Program-made: the position numbers and the translations under genes | Source: Rhizobium vallis | GTDB lineage: Bacteria; Pseudomonadota; Alphaproteobacteria; Rhizobiales; Rhizobiaceae | Direction: 5' to 3' | NCBI RefSeq assembly: GCF_003985155.1 | Contig: NZ_ML133700.1 | Location: 79,907 to 143,906, forward strand | DNA length: 64,000 bases | The notes under the pieces: model-generated | Told to the model about the DNA's origin: nothing | Seen by the model: only the letters and a program-made list of their open reading frames with translations | The model's database searches: none | Part shown: piece after piece, positions 9,080 through 17,108 of the stretch | How the letters are laid out: each line of letters starts with the position of its first letter | How positions within the stretch are numbered: the first letter of the stretch is position 1

Positions 9080-9516
9080 CAGACAATCTCCGCGAGCAGA
9101 GCGCCGGTCTCGACCTCGCCGTCATCGATTTCGGTGAGATGTGTGATGCGCCCTGGTCGCGGCGCGGTAATCGTGTTGAAGACCTTCATCGCTTCGATGA
9201 TGAAGAGGGTCTGCCCTTCCTCCACCACGTCGCCGATTGCGACGAATGGCGGCTCCCCGGGCGCCGGGGTCCGGTGCAGAACGCCGAAGACAGGCGCTTT
9301 CACGGCATAGGAGGTGTTCTCGATGCTTGTTGGCGCATCCAAACCGGCATCCAAAGCGGGGATCACCGACTCCTTCGCTGTTGGTTCGGCAGCAGCCTCC
9401 TGACCTGATGGCGTCCGAAAAATCCGAACCATCACGTCCTTTTCCGTCACGGTCAGCTCGGTAATGTTCGATCGTCCGACAAAGTCGATCAGCGTCTTGA
9501 TCTTCGAGAGGTCCAT
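9079..9516 (-). CDS. accB: Biotin carboxyl carrier protein (AccB-like)
   Basis: A 145-residue carrier protein and the first gene of the operon. The C-terminal biotinyl domain begins at AVKAPVFGVLHRTPAPGEPPF and contains the biotinylation site IIEAMKV, with the lysine at about residue 111. The N-terminus (MDLSKIKTLIDFVGRSNITELTV) is the usual AccB start. It overlaps the carboxylase gene by 1 base (TGATG). As the only carrier here with an intact lysine, it should be the biotin donor for the complex. The promoter of the whole seven-gene operon should lie in the 9517-9749 interval, in which I see no other gene. Confidence 0.92.
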   Translation of the reverse strand: MDLSKIKTLIDFVGRSNITELTVTEKDVMVRIFRTPSGQEAAAEPTAKESVIPALDAGLDAPTSIENTSYAVKAPVFGVLHRTPAPGEPPFVAIGDVVEEGQTLFIIEAMKVFNTITAPRPGRITHLTEIDDGEVETGALLAEIV

Positions 9517-9749
9517 GTGCGTGCTCGGAATTTCAGAATTCGACCGTGCGTGGCTGATGTTTCAGATCGCCCGGTGTTCTGATTTTCGTAGCACGACGCT
9601 TGGGTTGATGGGGTCAGACGAAGTTTTGATGGAGCGCAATCCGCGCCCTATGGGAACATGTCGCCGGACGCTTGCGCTTTTGAGGTCTTCGATCCCGAGG
9701 ATGAATTTAACGGAGCTAGGACGCTTGTTCTCACGATTGGCGGTGTTAT

Positions 9750-9769
9750 ATGTAGGTAAATACCTACAT
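9750..9769. promoter_or_regulatory. Palindromic operator candidate of the Phd/VapC pair
   Basis: The sequence ATGTAGGTAAATACCTACAT is a perfect inverted repeat with 9-base arms and an AA centre. It ends 10 bases before the antitoxin start. Antitoxins of the Phd/YefM family repress their own operon by binding such palindromes. It also swallows the upstream in-frame ATG at 9768, which argues that translation starts at 9780. Confidence 0.7.
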
Positions 9770-9779
9770 GGGGCATGTC

Positions 9780-10034
9780 ATGACCATTACGACCCTTTCC
9801 AGCCGTGAACTCAATCACGACGTCAGCAATGCGAAGAAAGCTGCCAGAAAAGGGCCTGTGATTATCACTGATCGCGGCAAGCCTTCCCATGTCCTTCTCA
9901 CATATGAGGAATTTCAGCGTCTCACTGGCAGACGCCAAAGCTTGGTCGATGGGCTATCCATGCCGGGCCTATCGGAAATCGATTTCATGCCGTCGCGGAT
10001 CGAGATCAAAACCCGCGAAGTGGATCTGTCTTGA
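9780..10034 (+). CDS. Type II toxin-antitoxin system antitoxin, Phd/YefM family
   Basis: An 84-residue antitoxin. The N-terminal DNA-binding part reads MTITTLSSRELNHDVSNAKK, and the middle KGPVIITDRGKPSHVLLTYEEF is the Phd family signature. The C-terminal tail should wrap the toxin. The ATG at 9780 follows a GGGG site by 6 bases and lies just outside the palindrome; an ATG four codons upstream falls within it. Its stop overlaps the toxin start (TTGA), so the pair is translationally coupled. Confidence 0.93.
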   Translation: MTITTLSSRELNHDVSNAKKAARKGPVIITDRGKPSHVLLTYEEFQRLTGRRQSLVDGLSMPGLSEIDFMPSRIEIKTREVDLS

Positions 10035-10453
10035 GCTATCTGCTGGATACGAATGTCATTTCCGAGCTGCGCAAGGTTGGGGACGGCAAGGCTGATGCAC
10101 AAGTCGTGGCATGGATCGCAGCTGCAAATGCTTCAGACTTTTATCTCTCTGCAATTACCATTCTCGAATTGGAACGGGGCGTGCTTGCCGTCCAACGACG
10201 AGATGCCCGGCAAGGTTCACGCCTGCGGACATGGCTTGATGACCATGTGCGACCGCAGTTCGCCGGCCGGATACTGCCGATCGATGACGCCATCGCGACG
10301 CGCTGCGCGCATTTGCATATTCCCGACCGACGCAACGAGGCGGATGCTTTGATTGCTGCCACAGCACTCGTTCATAACATAACCGTGGTCACGCGAAACG
10401 TGAGAGATTTCGACGGCACCGGCGTCATCATTGTCGATCCTTGGCAAGGTTAA
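10031..10453 (+). CDS. VapC-type PIN domain ribonuclease toxin
   Basis: A 140-residue PIN-domain toxin, predicted to be a Mg-dependent RNase neutralised by the upstream antitoxin. Acidic active-site residues are visible: Asp in the N-terminal YLLDTNVISEL, Glu in ILELERGV, Asp in EADALIAATAL, and Asp in TRNVRDFDG. It starts at a TTG that overlaps the antitoxin stop. Length and motifs are complete, so the toxin looks functional. The pairing of a Phd-type antitoxin with a VapC-type toxin is common in rhizobia. Confidence 0.93.
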   Translation: MSYLLDTNVISELRKVGDGKADAQVVAWIAAANASDFYLSAITILELERGVLAVQRRDARQGSRLRTWLDDHVRPQFAGRILPIDDAIATRCAHLHIPDRRNEADALIAATALVHNITVVTRNVRDFDGTGVIIVDPWQG

Positions 10454-10532
10454 GGATCGCGGGCGCCTTGAAAGGATGTCAAAATTGAAGGCGACGCTGT
10501 TTCCGCATGCATCCGCGGCCGGCCCGTCATAG

Positions 10533-11600
10533 TCAGTTCTTCGGAGCGGCGATACTTTCCCGCAGGATAAATCTGCTGGGAATAACGGTGCGCGCCGTCG
10601 GATTTTGCGTCTGGCCAAGGGCATCGAGCAGCAGATCGACCGCCGCGCGTCCCATCTCCTCGACAGGCTGCTCGATCGTCGAGAGCGGCGGGGACGAGAA
10701 TTCGCAGACGGGCGACCCGTCGAAGGAGACGACGGACAGATCCCCGGGAATGCTCAAGCCCGCACGCTGGATACGGCTGACAAATGAGATGGCCATGTCA
10801 TCGCTGGTGGCGATGACTGCCGTCGGTCTTTCCCTCAATGTCGCAAAATCATCTGCCGCCTGGACACCGATGTCGAAGCCGTGCTGATAATCGAGATGAC
10901 CGCCTGAGCGACGCACCCGTTCCTCGGACAATCCCGCCGCTTCTAGCGCCTCGATGACGCCGCCATAACGCTCAACATCGTGATAATTGCCTTCGGGCCC
11001 TGCAATATAGAAGAACCGTCGGTGACCCAGTCGGATGAGTTCGGCCGTGACGTCTCGCACGGCCTCGCGATCGTTGGTCACGACGCTCAACAGGCCCGCA
11101 TCGCTCATGTCGAGCAGCATCGAAACGATCGGCAGGCCGGAATTTGCCAGTGAGCGCCCGTCCACTTCAGGAAGCTTCGACGACAGGATGATGACCCCGC
11201 GCACGCTACCGCCAAAGGCAAGGTCGAGAATGTGCCGTTCGGAAAGCTCGTCACGATCGAGATTGGCGATCATCAGATTGTAGCCACCCTGGATCAGCGA
11301 CTTGTTGATGCTCTGCAGGACCTGCGGAATGATCTGGGAGACGCCATAATAGAGTGATCCCGGCAGGATGATCATGATGATGTTGGATTTGCCGACTCTC
11401 AGGCCACGCGCCATCGCGTTCGGCGTATAGCCGAGCTGCCGGGCCGCGGCATTGATCTTGGCGCGCGTCTTCTCGTTGACCCGTCCGGGATTGGCGAGCG
11501 CGCGGCTGACCGTCGATATTGCCACGCCGGCGAGCCGTGCAACATCCGCCATCAAGGCACCCGATTGCTCCTCTCCCGCCACATCCTTGTTTTTATTCAC
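10533..11600 (-). CDS. LacI family transcriptional regulator
   Basis: A 355-residue LacI/GalR repressor. The N-terminal HTH is classical (MADVARLAGVAISTVSRALANPGRV, residues 17-41), followed by a hinge (TPNAMARGLRVGKSN) and a periplasmic-binding-like effector domain ending with SRFILRESIAAP. It probably starts at the GTG at 11600, behind a GGGAG site. It is divergent from the sugar ABC operon beginning at 11823. Two operator-like palindromes lie in the shared intergenic region, so it very likely controls that operon and itself. The inducer is unknown. Confidence 0.93.
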   Translation of the reverse strand: MNKNKDVAGEEQSGALMADVARLAGVAISTVSRALANPGRVNEKTRAKINAAARQLGYTPNAMARGLRVGKSNIIMIILPGSLYYGVSQIIPQVLQSINKSLIQGGYNLMIANLDRDELSERHILDLAFGGSVRGVIILSSKLPEVDGRSLANSGLPIVSMLLDMSDAGLLSVVTNDREAVRDVTAELIRLGHRRFFYIAGPEGNYHDVERYGGVIEALEAAGLSEERVRRSGGHLDYQHGFDIGVQAADDFATLRERPTAVIATSDDMAISFVSRIQRAGLSIPGDLSVVSFDGSPVCEFSSPPLSTIEQPVEEMGRAAVDLLLDALGQTQNPTARTVIPSRFILRESIAAPKN

Positions 11601-11658
11601 GTTTTTTATTTCTCCCGGATGCTTCGATTTGCAACTCTAAGGCAGGCGGCGATTTATA

Positions 11659-11732
11659 GCAAACGTTTGCCAAAAATCGCTTGCTTAAAAAACCAGCTTG
11701 ATTATCATCTGGGCATGGCAAACGATTGCCAT
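11659..11732. promoter_or_regulatory. Two LacI-type operator candidates
   Basis: Positions 11659-11670 read GCAAACGTTTGC, a perfect 12-base palindrome. Positions 11715-11732 read ATGGCAAACGATTGCCAT, with 7-base perfect arms. Both share the GGCAAAC-type half site with a central CG typical of LacI/GalR operators. They lie 56 bases apart, about five helical turns, between the LacI gene and the operon at 11823. Confidence 0.75.
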
Positions 11733-11822
11733 TCCTTAATGCGTTGAAAATCCTTGGCTTATTGGATGTGGGAACTCTCGTTCCGCACGCGGGTAGGTCA
11801 TGCCTCGAGAAATGGACAGGTT

Positions 11823-12773
11823 ATGGCTGGCGACAAGCTACGCTTCGGCGTCGATCTCGTGACATTCTTTCATCCCGGCTTCTGGGGCGTCGACAGCCAT
11901 GATGCGATCGTCGATCACGCGCGCGCCGAGCCGCGCGCTTTCTGGGACAAGATCCTCGACAGCGTCCAGGCCTCCGGCGTGACCGGCGTCGAACTGACCT
12001 TTTCTCCCTTCAACTGGCAAGATGCCATCAAGACCTATGGTTCCATCGGTGCCTTTGCAGCCGAACTGACAAGGCGCCGCCTGACGCTGTGCAGCGGCTT
12101 CTTTGCGGAGCTTGAGGCGGCCGGCGATTTCGCCGAGCCCGAGGCCCAGCGCGCGCTGATCGACAAGGCAGAACGCTATGCTGATTTCCTGAAGGCCTGC
12201 GGCAGCGACATCATGGTGATCGGCGCGCCGCTTCGCCAGACGCTCGGCGCCCAGCCGGTGCAATTCCATGATTTCGACCGCGCCAAGGTGATCGCCGATT
12301 TCCTCAACCGGCTCGGAGCGACCCTTTATGCCAGGGGCGTACGGCTTGCGCTGCACACCGAGGCGCATTCGGTCTTTGCTGGCGCGCGCGATGTCGACCT
12401 GATGATGCTTTTGACCGACCCGGCCTATGTGCATATGTGCCCGGACACGGCTCATATCATCGTTGCCGGTTCCGATCCCATCCAGCTCGTCGATCGCCAT
12501 CACGAGCGCATGATCATCGCCCATTGGAAGGACGCGATCGGTCCGATGCCTGCCGACACACCGATCGACAAGCACATCCATGAACGCCACCAGCCCTATT
12601 TCTGCGGCTTCGGCCTCGGACGCGTCGACTGGCCGGCCTGGATCCGGCTGCTGCGCGACCGGGCCTATGAAGGCTGGGCAATCCTTGAACTCGATGCCGC
12701 GCCGGATCCCGTCCGCGACATCGCCAACGGGCTCACGCTCGTCCGGCAGGCGCTCCTGCCGACCTATCGCTGA
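11823..12773 (+). CDS. Sugar phosphate isomerase/epimerase family protein (TIM barrel)
   Basis: A 316-residue xylose-isomerase-like TIM-barrel protein. Metal-ligand-type residues appear in the usual places: Glu in GVTGVELTFSPF, His/Glu in ALHTEAHSVF near residue 180, Asp/His in CPDTAHI near residue 213, and Glu in WAILELDAAPDP. I chose the ATG at 11823, four bases after a GGACAGG site; the longer frame starts inside the promoter region. It is the first gene of the sugar operon, 57 bases before the binding-protein gene. Relatives include inosose dehydratases, sugar epimerases and 3-keto-glycoside lyases. The GMC oxidoreductase in the same operon makes the last possibility attractive but unproven. 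Confidence 0.82.
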   Translation: MAGDKLRFGVDLVTFFHPGFWGVDSHDAIVDHARAEPRAFWDKILDSVQASGVTGVELTFSPFNWQDAIKTYGSIGAFAAELTRRRLTLCSGFFAELEAAGDFAEPEAQRALIDKAERYADFLKACGSDIMVIGAPLRQTLGAQPVQFHDFDRAKVIADFLNRLGATLYARGVRLALHTEAHSVFAGARDVDLMMLLTDPAYVHMCPDTAHIIVAGSDPIQLVDRHHERMIIAHWKDAIGPMPADTPIDKHIHERHQPYFCGFGLGRVDWPAWIRLLRDRAYEGWAILELDAAPDPVRDIANGLTLVRQALLPTYR

Positions 12774-12830
12774 CAACATTCCGAAGACGACAAACGCCCC
12801 GCCAAGAGGGCATTTTCAAGAGGTGGAACT

Positions 12831-14063
12831 ATGAAGACCATGATGAAGCTTTTTCTTGCCGGCGCGGCATTCGCCGGTCTCTTCGCCTCGGCGCATGCCG
12901 AGGACAAGCCGACGATCGAGATCATGTCGTCCTGGACGTCGGGCGGCGAAGCGGCGGCCTTGAACGTCATCAAGACCGAATTCGAAAAGCGCGGCGGCGT
13001 CTGGATGGATTCCTCGATTGCCGGTTTCGGCGCGGCCGATGCCGCCTTCCAGAACCGTATCGTTGCCGGTGACGCGCCGGGCGCCAAGCAGGGTGTCATC
13101 GGCCTCGCTGCCGCCGATTTCGTCAGCCAGGGCCTGTTCAATCCGATCGACGACGTGGCCGCCGCCGGCAAATGGGCGGATGCCCTGCCGAAATCGATCC
13201 ATGATCTCATTTCCTATGACGGGAAGGTCTATCTCGCTCCAACCGGCGCCCATGGCGAAAGCTGGGTCTTCTATTCCAAGGAAGCCTTCGGCAAGGCCGG
13301 TATCGCGCAGGAACCAAAAACCTGGGACGAGTTCTTCGCCGATCTCGACAAGCTGAAGGCCGCCGGCATCGTCCCGGTCGCCTGGGGCGGCCAGCCCTGG
13401 CAGCAAACCAAGGTCTTCAACATGGTCCTGCTCTCGCAGGTCGGGATCGACGGCTTCCTGAAGATCTATGCCGACAAGGATAAGAGCGAGGCATCCGTCG
13501 AGGGTGTGAAAAAAACGCTGGCGATCCTCGGCAAGTTGCGCGGCTATGTCGATGCGGGCGCGGCCGGCCGCAACTGGAACGATGCGACCGCCATGCTGAT
13601 CACCGCCAAAGCCGGCGTGCAGTTCATGGGCGACTGGGCCAAGGGCGAATTCACCGTCGCCGGCAAGGCGCCGGGCAAGGACTATGGCTGCATGATCGTG
13701 CCGGGCTCGGCCGGCATGGTCTATATCGCCGACTCCCTCTGGTTCCCCAAAACAGGCAATGCAGCGACCGACAAGGCCCAGAAGCTGCTCGCCGAAGTCG
13801 TCATGGACCCCACCGTCCAGGTCGAATTCTCCCTCAAGAAGGGCTCCGTTCCGATGCGCTCCGACGTCGATAAGTCGAAGCTTGATGTCTGCGCCCAGAA
13901 GGGCCTCGAACTGATGAGCGCCGGCGCGATCGTGCCGGATCAGGCGATCGTGCTCACGCCCCAGCAAGTCGGCGCGCTCGACGATTTCGTCGATGAATAT
14001 TGGAGCGGCGGCTCGAATGACGCGGCGTCTGCAGCCAAGAACTTCTTCGCCATCTTCGAGTAG
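12831..14063 (+). CDS. Sugar ABC transporter substrate-binding protein (CUT1 family)
   Basis: A 410-residue periplasmic binding protein of the extracellular solute-binding family 1. It has a clear signal peptide (residues 1-22, MKTMMKLFLAGAAFAGLFAS, cleaved after AHA). Mature segments IEIMSSWTSGGEAAALNVIK and QFMGDWAKGEF are typical of the rhizobial glucose/mannose and oligosaccharide binding group. It is followed by two permeases and an ATPase, forming a complete CUT1 importer. The ligand cannot be assigned. The start follows an AGAGGTGG site. Confidence 0.93.
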   Translation: MKTMMKLFLAGAAFAGLFASAHAEDKPTIEIMSSWTSGGEAAALNVIKTEFEKRGGVWMDSSIAGFGAADAAFQNRIVAGDAPGAKQGVIGLAAADFVSQGLFNPIDDVAAAGKWADALPKSIHDLISYDGKVYLAPTGAHGESWVFYSKEAFGKAGIAQEPKTWDEFFADLDKLKAAGIVPVAWGGQPWQQTKVFNMVLLSQVGIDGFLKIYADKDKSEASVEGVKKTLAILGKLRGYVDAGAAGRNWNDATAMLITAKAGVQFMGDWAKGEFTVAGKAPGKDYGCMIVPGSAGMVYIADSLWFPKTGNAATDKAQKLLAEVVMDPTVQVEFSLKKGSVPMRSDVDKSKLDVCAQKGLELMSAGAIVPDQAIVLTPQQVGALDDFVDEYWSGGSNDAASAAKNFFAIFE

Positions 14064-14162
14064 GATCATGCCCGTGGCGTTGGATTGATTCCGACGCCAC
14101 GGCTGCCGGCCGCCGTCCTATGCGGCGGCGCGTGTTCCGCTTCACCGTCAAAGAGCTGGCCG

Positions 14163-15050
14163 ATGTCCGTCAAACGCAAGCGCAATCTTTCCGCGACCAT
14201 AGCCCTCTTGCCGACATGGTTCGCCGCGGTCGTGGTGTTCATTGGCACCATGGCCTGGTCGATCCGGCTCTCCTTCACCAATTCCACACTCTTTCCGTCT
14301 TCGACCTATGTCGGCTTGGCGCAATATTCGAAGCTCTTCTCTTCCGCCAAATGGCTGGCATCTCTGCAAAACGTCTTGATCTTCGGCGTTCTCTATGTGG
14401 CGGGCTGCCTGGTGCTCGGCTTCCTGCTGGCCGCTGCACTCGACCGCAAGATCCGCTTCGAAAGCGCCTTCAGGACGATCTTCCTCTATCCATACGCCAT
14501 GTCCTTCGTGGTGACGGGGCTGATCTGGCAGTGGATGCTCAATCCGACGCTCGGCATCCAGGCGAGCGTGCGTTCGCTCGGCTGGGAAAGCTTCGTGCTC
14601 GATTGGGTGGTCAATCGCGACATGGCGATCTATGCGCTGGTGCTCGCCGGCGTCTGGCAGGGCGCAGGACTCGTCATGGTGATTGCGCTTGCCGGCATAC
14701 GCGGCATCGAGGCCGAACAATGGAAGGCAGCGCGCATCGACGGCATTCCGGTCTGGCGCATCTATGTCTCGATCATCCTGCCCCAACTCGGTCCGGCATT
14801 GGCCGCCGCCGGAATGCTGCTCGCCATGGGCGTGATCAAGACCTACGACATCGTCGTCGCCATGACCAATGGCGGCCCCGGTAATGCGACCGAAGTACCG
14901 GCGAAATTCATCATGGACAATCTGTTCGGACGCCAGAATCTCGGCCTCGCCACAGCAGGCGCGACAGTGCTGGTCCTGGGCGTCATCATCGCAGTCGCGC
15001 CGTTCCGTTACGCGATGCATATGCGCAATCGGGCAAAGGGAGCGTCGTGA
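14163..15050 (+). CDS. Sugar ABC transporter permease (MalF/UgpA-like)
   Basis: A 295-residue inner-membrane permease with about six membrane segments. The EAA loop is near residues 205-230 (EQWKAARIDGIPVWRIYVSI). I chose the ATG at 14163 (MSVKRKRNLSATIALLPTWF) because family members start with a short basic tail just before the first membrane segment. An upstream in-frame start at 14085 gives a proline-rich tail with no support. It overlaps the next permease at the stop codon, so expression is coupled. Confidence 0.92.
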   Translation: MSVKRKRNLSATIALLPTWFAAVVVFIGTMAWSIRLSFTNSTLFPSSTYVGLAQYSKLFSSAKWLASLQNVLIFGVLYVAGCLVLGFLLAAALDRKIRFESAFRTIFLYPYAMSFVVTGLIWQWMLNPTLGIQASVRSLGWESFVLDWVVNRDMAIYALVLAGVWQGAGLVMVIALAGIRGIEAEQWKAARIDGIPVWRIYVSIILPQLGPALAAAGMLLAMGVIKTYDIVVAMTNGGPGNATEVPAKFIMDNLFGRQNLGLATAGATVLVLGVIIAVAPFRYAMHMRNRAKGAS

Positions 15051-15934
15051 TGACCCAGCCTCACCCGAATGGGCCGAAGCCGGCGCGGATCACGGCCGGA
15101 CGCATCGGTCTCTATGCCTTCCTAATCGCCGCCGCACTTTTCTTCCTTCTTCCCCTCTATACGATGGTCGTCACTTCGCTGAAATCAATGGACGAAATCC
15201 GGCTTGGGCAGATCTTCGCGCTGCCCGCCATGCTCGATTTCTCCGCCTGGGTGACCGCCTGGTCGGGCGCCTGCATGGGAACCGTCTGCGTCGGCATTCG
15301 CAGCGGCTTCTGGAATTCGGTGGCGATCACCGTTCCCGCGGTCGTGATCTCGGTCTTCGCAGGCGCCGTCAACGGCTATGCGCTGTCGCTCTGGCGCCCG
15401 CGCGGGGCAAATGCGCTCTTTGGCCTGCTGATGGCCGGCGGCCTCATCCCCTACCAGATCTTCCTTTATCCGATGGTCCGGACGATGGCGAATATCGGTC
15501 TCTACAATTCGCTCGCCGGCATCATTCTCGTCCATGTCATCTTCGGCCTGCCGCTGGTGACGCTGCTTTTCCGCAACTATTTCGTCAGCGTGCCGGAGGA
15601 GCTCTGCAAGGCCGCACGTGTCGACGGCGCGGGCTTCTGGCGCATCTTCTTCGAGATCATGCTGCCGATTGCCGTGCCGATGGTCGTGGTAGTCTCCATG
15701 CTGCAATTCACCGGCATCTGGAACGACTTCCTGCTCGGTCTCGTCTTTGCCGGGCGCGACAATCTGCCGATGACCGTGCAGCTCAACAACATCGTCAACA
15801 CCACCATGGGCGAGCGCACCTACAACGTGAACATGGCGGCGACGATCCTGACCGCCATCGTCCCTCTCGCCATCTATTTCCTGTCCGGCCGCTGGTTCGT
15901 GCGCGGCATCGCCGCCGGCGCAGTCAAGGGGTAA
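15050..15934 (+). CDS. Sugar ABC transporter permease (MalG/UgpE-like)
   Basis: A 294-residue inner-membrane permease, second half of the CUT1 channel. It has about six membrane segments and an EAA loop near residues 185-205 (EELCKAARVDGAGFWRIFFE). A GTG at 15047 and an ATG at 15050 are both possible. I prefer the ATG, which forms a TGATG junction with the upstream stop, behind an AGGGAG site. A C-terminal GAVKG ending is typical for the family. The ATPase gene follows 7 bases later. Confidence 0.92.
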   Translation: MTQPHPNGPKPARITAGRIGLYAFLIAAALFFLLPLYTMVVTSLKSMDEIRLGQIFALPAMLDFSAWVTAWSGACMGTVCVGIRSGFWNSVAITVPAVVISVFAGAVNGYALSLWRPRGANALFGLLMAGGLIPYQIFLYPMVRTMANIGLYNSLAGIILVHVIFGLPLVTLLFRNYFVSVPEELCKAARVDGAGFWRIFFEIMLPIAVPMVVVVSMLQFTGIWNDFLLGLVFAGRDNLPMTVQLNNIVNTTMGERTYNVNMAATILTAIVPLAIYFLSGRWFVRGIAAGAVKG

Positions 15935-15941
15935 CGCTTCC

Positions 15942-17024
15942 ATGCAATCCGCCGTCTCCGTCAAGGACCTGAAGATCGCCTATGGCGACCACACCGTGAT
16001 CGAGAAGATGTCGATCGACATCGCGCCACGCGAGTTCCTGGTTCTGCTCGGCCCTTCCGGCTGCGGCAAGTCCACCCTTCTGAATGCCATCGCCGGCCTG
16101 CAGGACATTACGGCAGGCGAGGTTTGGATCTCGGGCAAGAACGTTAGCTGGGAGGAGCCGAAGGACCGTGGCATCGGCATGGTCTTCCAGTCCTATGCGC
16201 TCTACCCGCGCATGTCGGTCCGCAAGAACCTCTCCTTCGGACTTCGCGTCGCCGGGCTGCCGAAGACCGAAATCGAGGCGCGCGTCGCCCGCACGGCCGC
16301 CCTTCTCCATCTCGACAAATTGCTCGACCGGCGACCGGCTGAGCTTTCCGGTGGGCAGCGCCAGCGCGTCGCGATCGGCCGGGCGCTGGTGCGGGAAGTG
16401 GATGTGTTCCTTTTTGACGAACCGCTGTCGAACCTCGACGCCAAGCTGCGCAACGAATTGCGCGTCGAGATCAAGAAGCTGCATCAGCGCCTCGGCAACA
16501 CCATGATCTATGTGACGCACGATCAGGTCGAGGCGCTGACGCTTGCCGACCGGATCGCCATCATGCGCGACGGCGTGATCCAGCAGCTCGCCTCCCCGGC
16601 CGAGATCTACCGCCGCCCGGCCAATCTCTTCGTCGCCGGCTTCATCGGCGCTCCGGCGATGAACTTCATCGAGGGCCGAATCGAGCGCGACGGCGAGGCG
16701 CGTCTCTTCCGAAGCAACGGCTTGGCCTGCGATCTCTCCGGCTACTCTTTCCGCGCGGCCGCGACAGAAGGACCAGCCACACTCGGTTTTCGCCCTGAGC
16801 ATCTTGTCCTCGACGGAACTGCAAGCGGCCTGCCCATCATTCCGGGCCGCGTTTCCGTCGTCGAGCCGATGGGTTCGGACGCCGTCGTCTGGTTTGATTG
16901 GGGAGACCAAAGCCTCTCGCTCCGGCTCATGGGCGACGTCACTCTCGAGCCCGGCGATGCGCTGACGCCCGGCCTCGATATTGCCAAGGCCTCCCTCTTC
17001 GGCGCCGACGGATCGCGGCTGTGA
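15942..17024 (+). CDS. Sugar ABC transporter ATP-binding protein (UgpC/MalK family)
   Basis: A 360-residue ATPase with the usual MalK-type architecture. Walker A is GPSGCGKST near residue 37, the signature is LSGGQRQRVAIGRAL near residue 135, and Walker B is VFLFDEPLSNLD near residue 152. A C-terminal TOBE/OB regulatory domain starts near residue 235. It energises the two permeases just upstream. Some subunits of this type are shared by several transporters in rhizobia, so its role may extend beyond this operon. Confidence 0.94.
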   Translation: MQSAVSVKDLKIAYGDHTVIEKMSIDIAPREFLVLLGPSGCGKSTLLNAIAGLQDITAGEVWISGKNVSWEEPKDRGIGMVFQSYALYPRMSVRKNLSFGLRVAGLPKTEIEARVARTAALLHLDKLLDRRPAELSGGQRQRVAIGRALVREVDVFLFDEPLSNLDAKLRNELRVEIKKLHQRLGNTMIYVTHDQVEALTLADRIAIMRDGVIQQLASPAEIYRRPANLFVAGFIGAPAMNFIEGRIERDGEARLFRSNGLACDLSGYSFRAAATEGPATLGFRPEHLVLDGTASGLPIIPGRVSVVEPMGSDAVVWFDWGDQSLSLRLMGDVTLEPGDALTPGLDIAKASLFGADGSRL

Positions 17025-17108
17025 GGCGCCATCCCTTTGTTTTCCCGCAATTGCGGACGCGCCTCGCGCCCCTTTGAGGAATTGCTCCAGGACAGGATTT
17101 GGAAAGAC

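Noticed and set aside
12816..14069. Long open frame on the minus strand opposite the sugar-binding protein gene
   Set aside because: Its composition is Asp/Gly/Arg-rich with no domain, and the plus strand codes a clear binding protein with a signal peptide.
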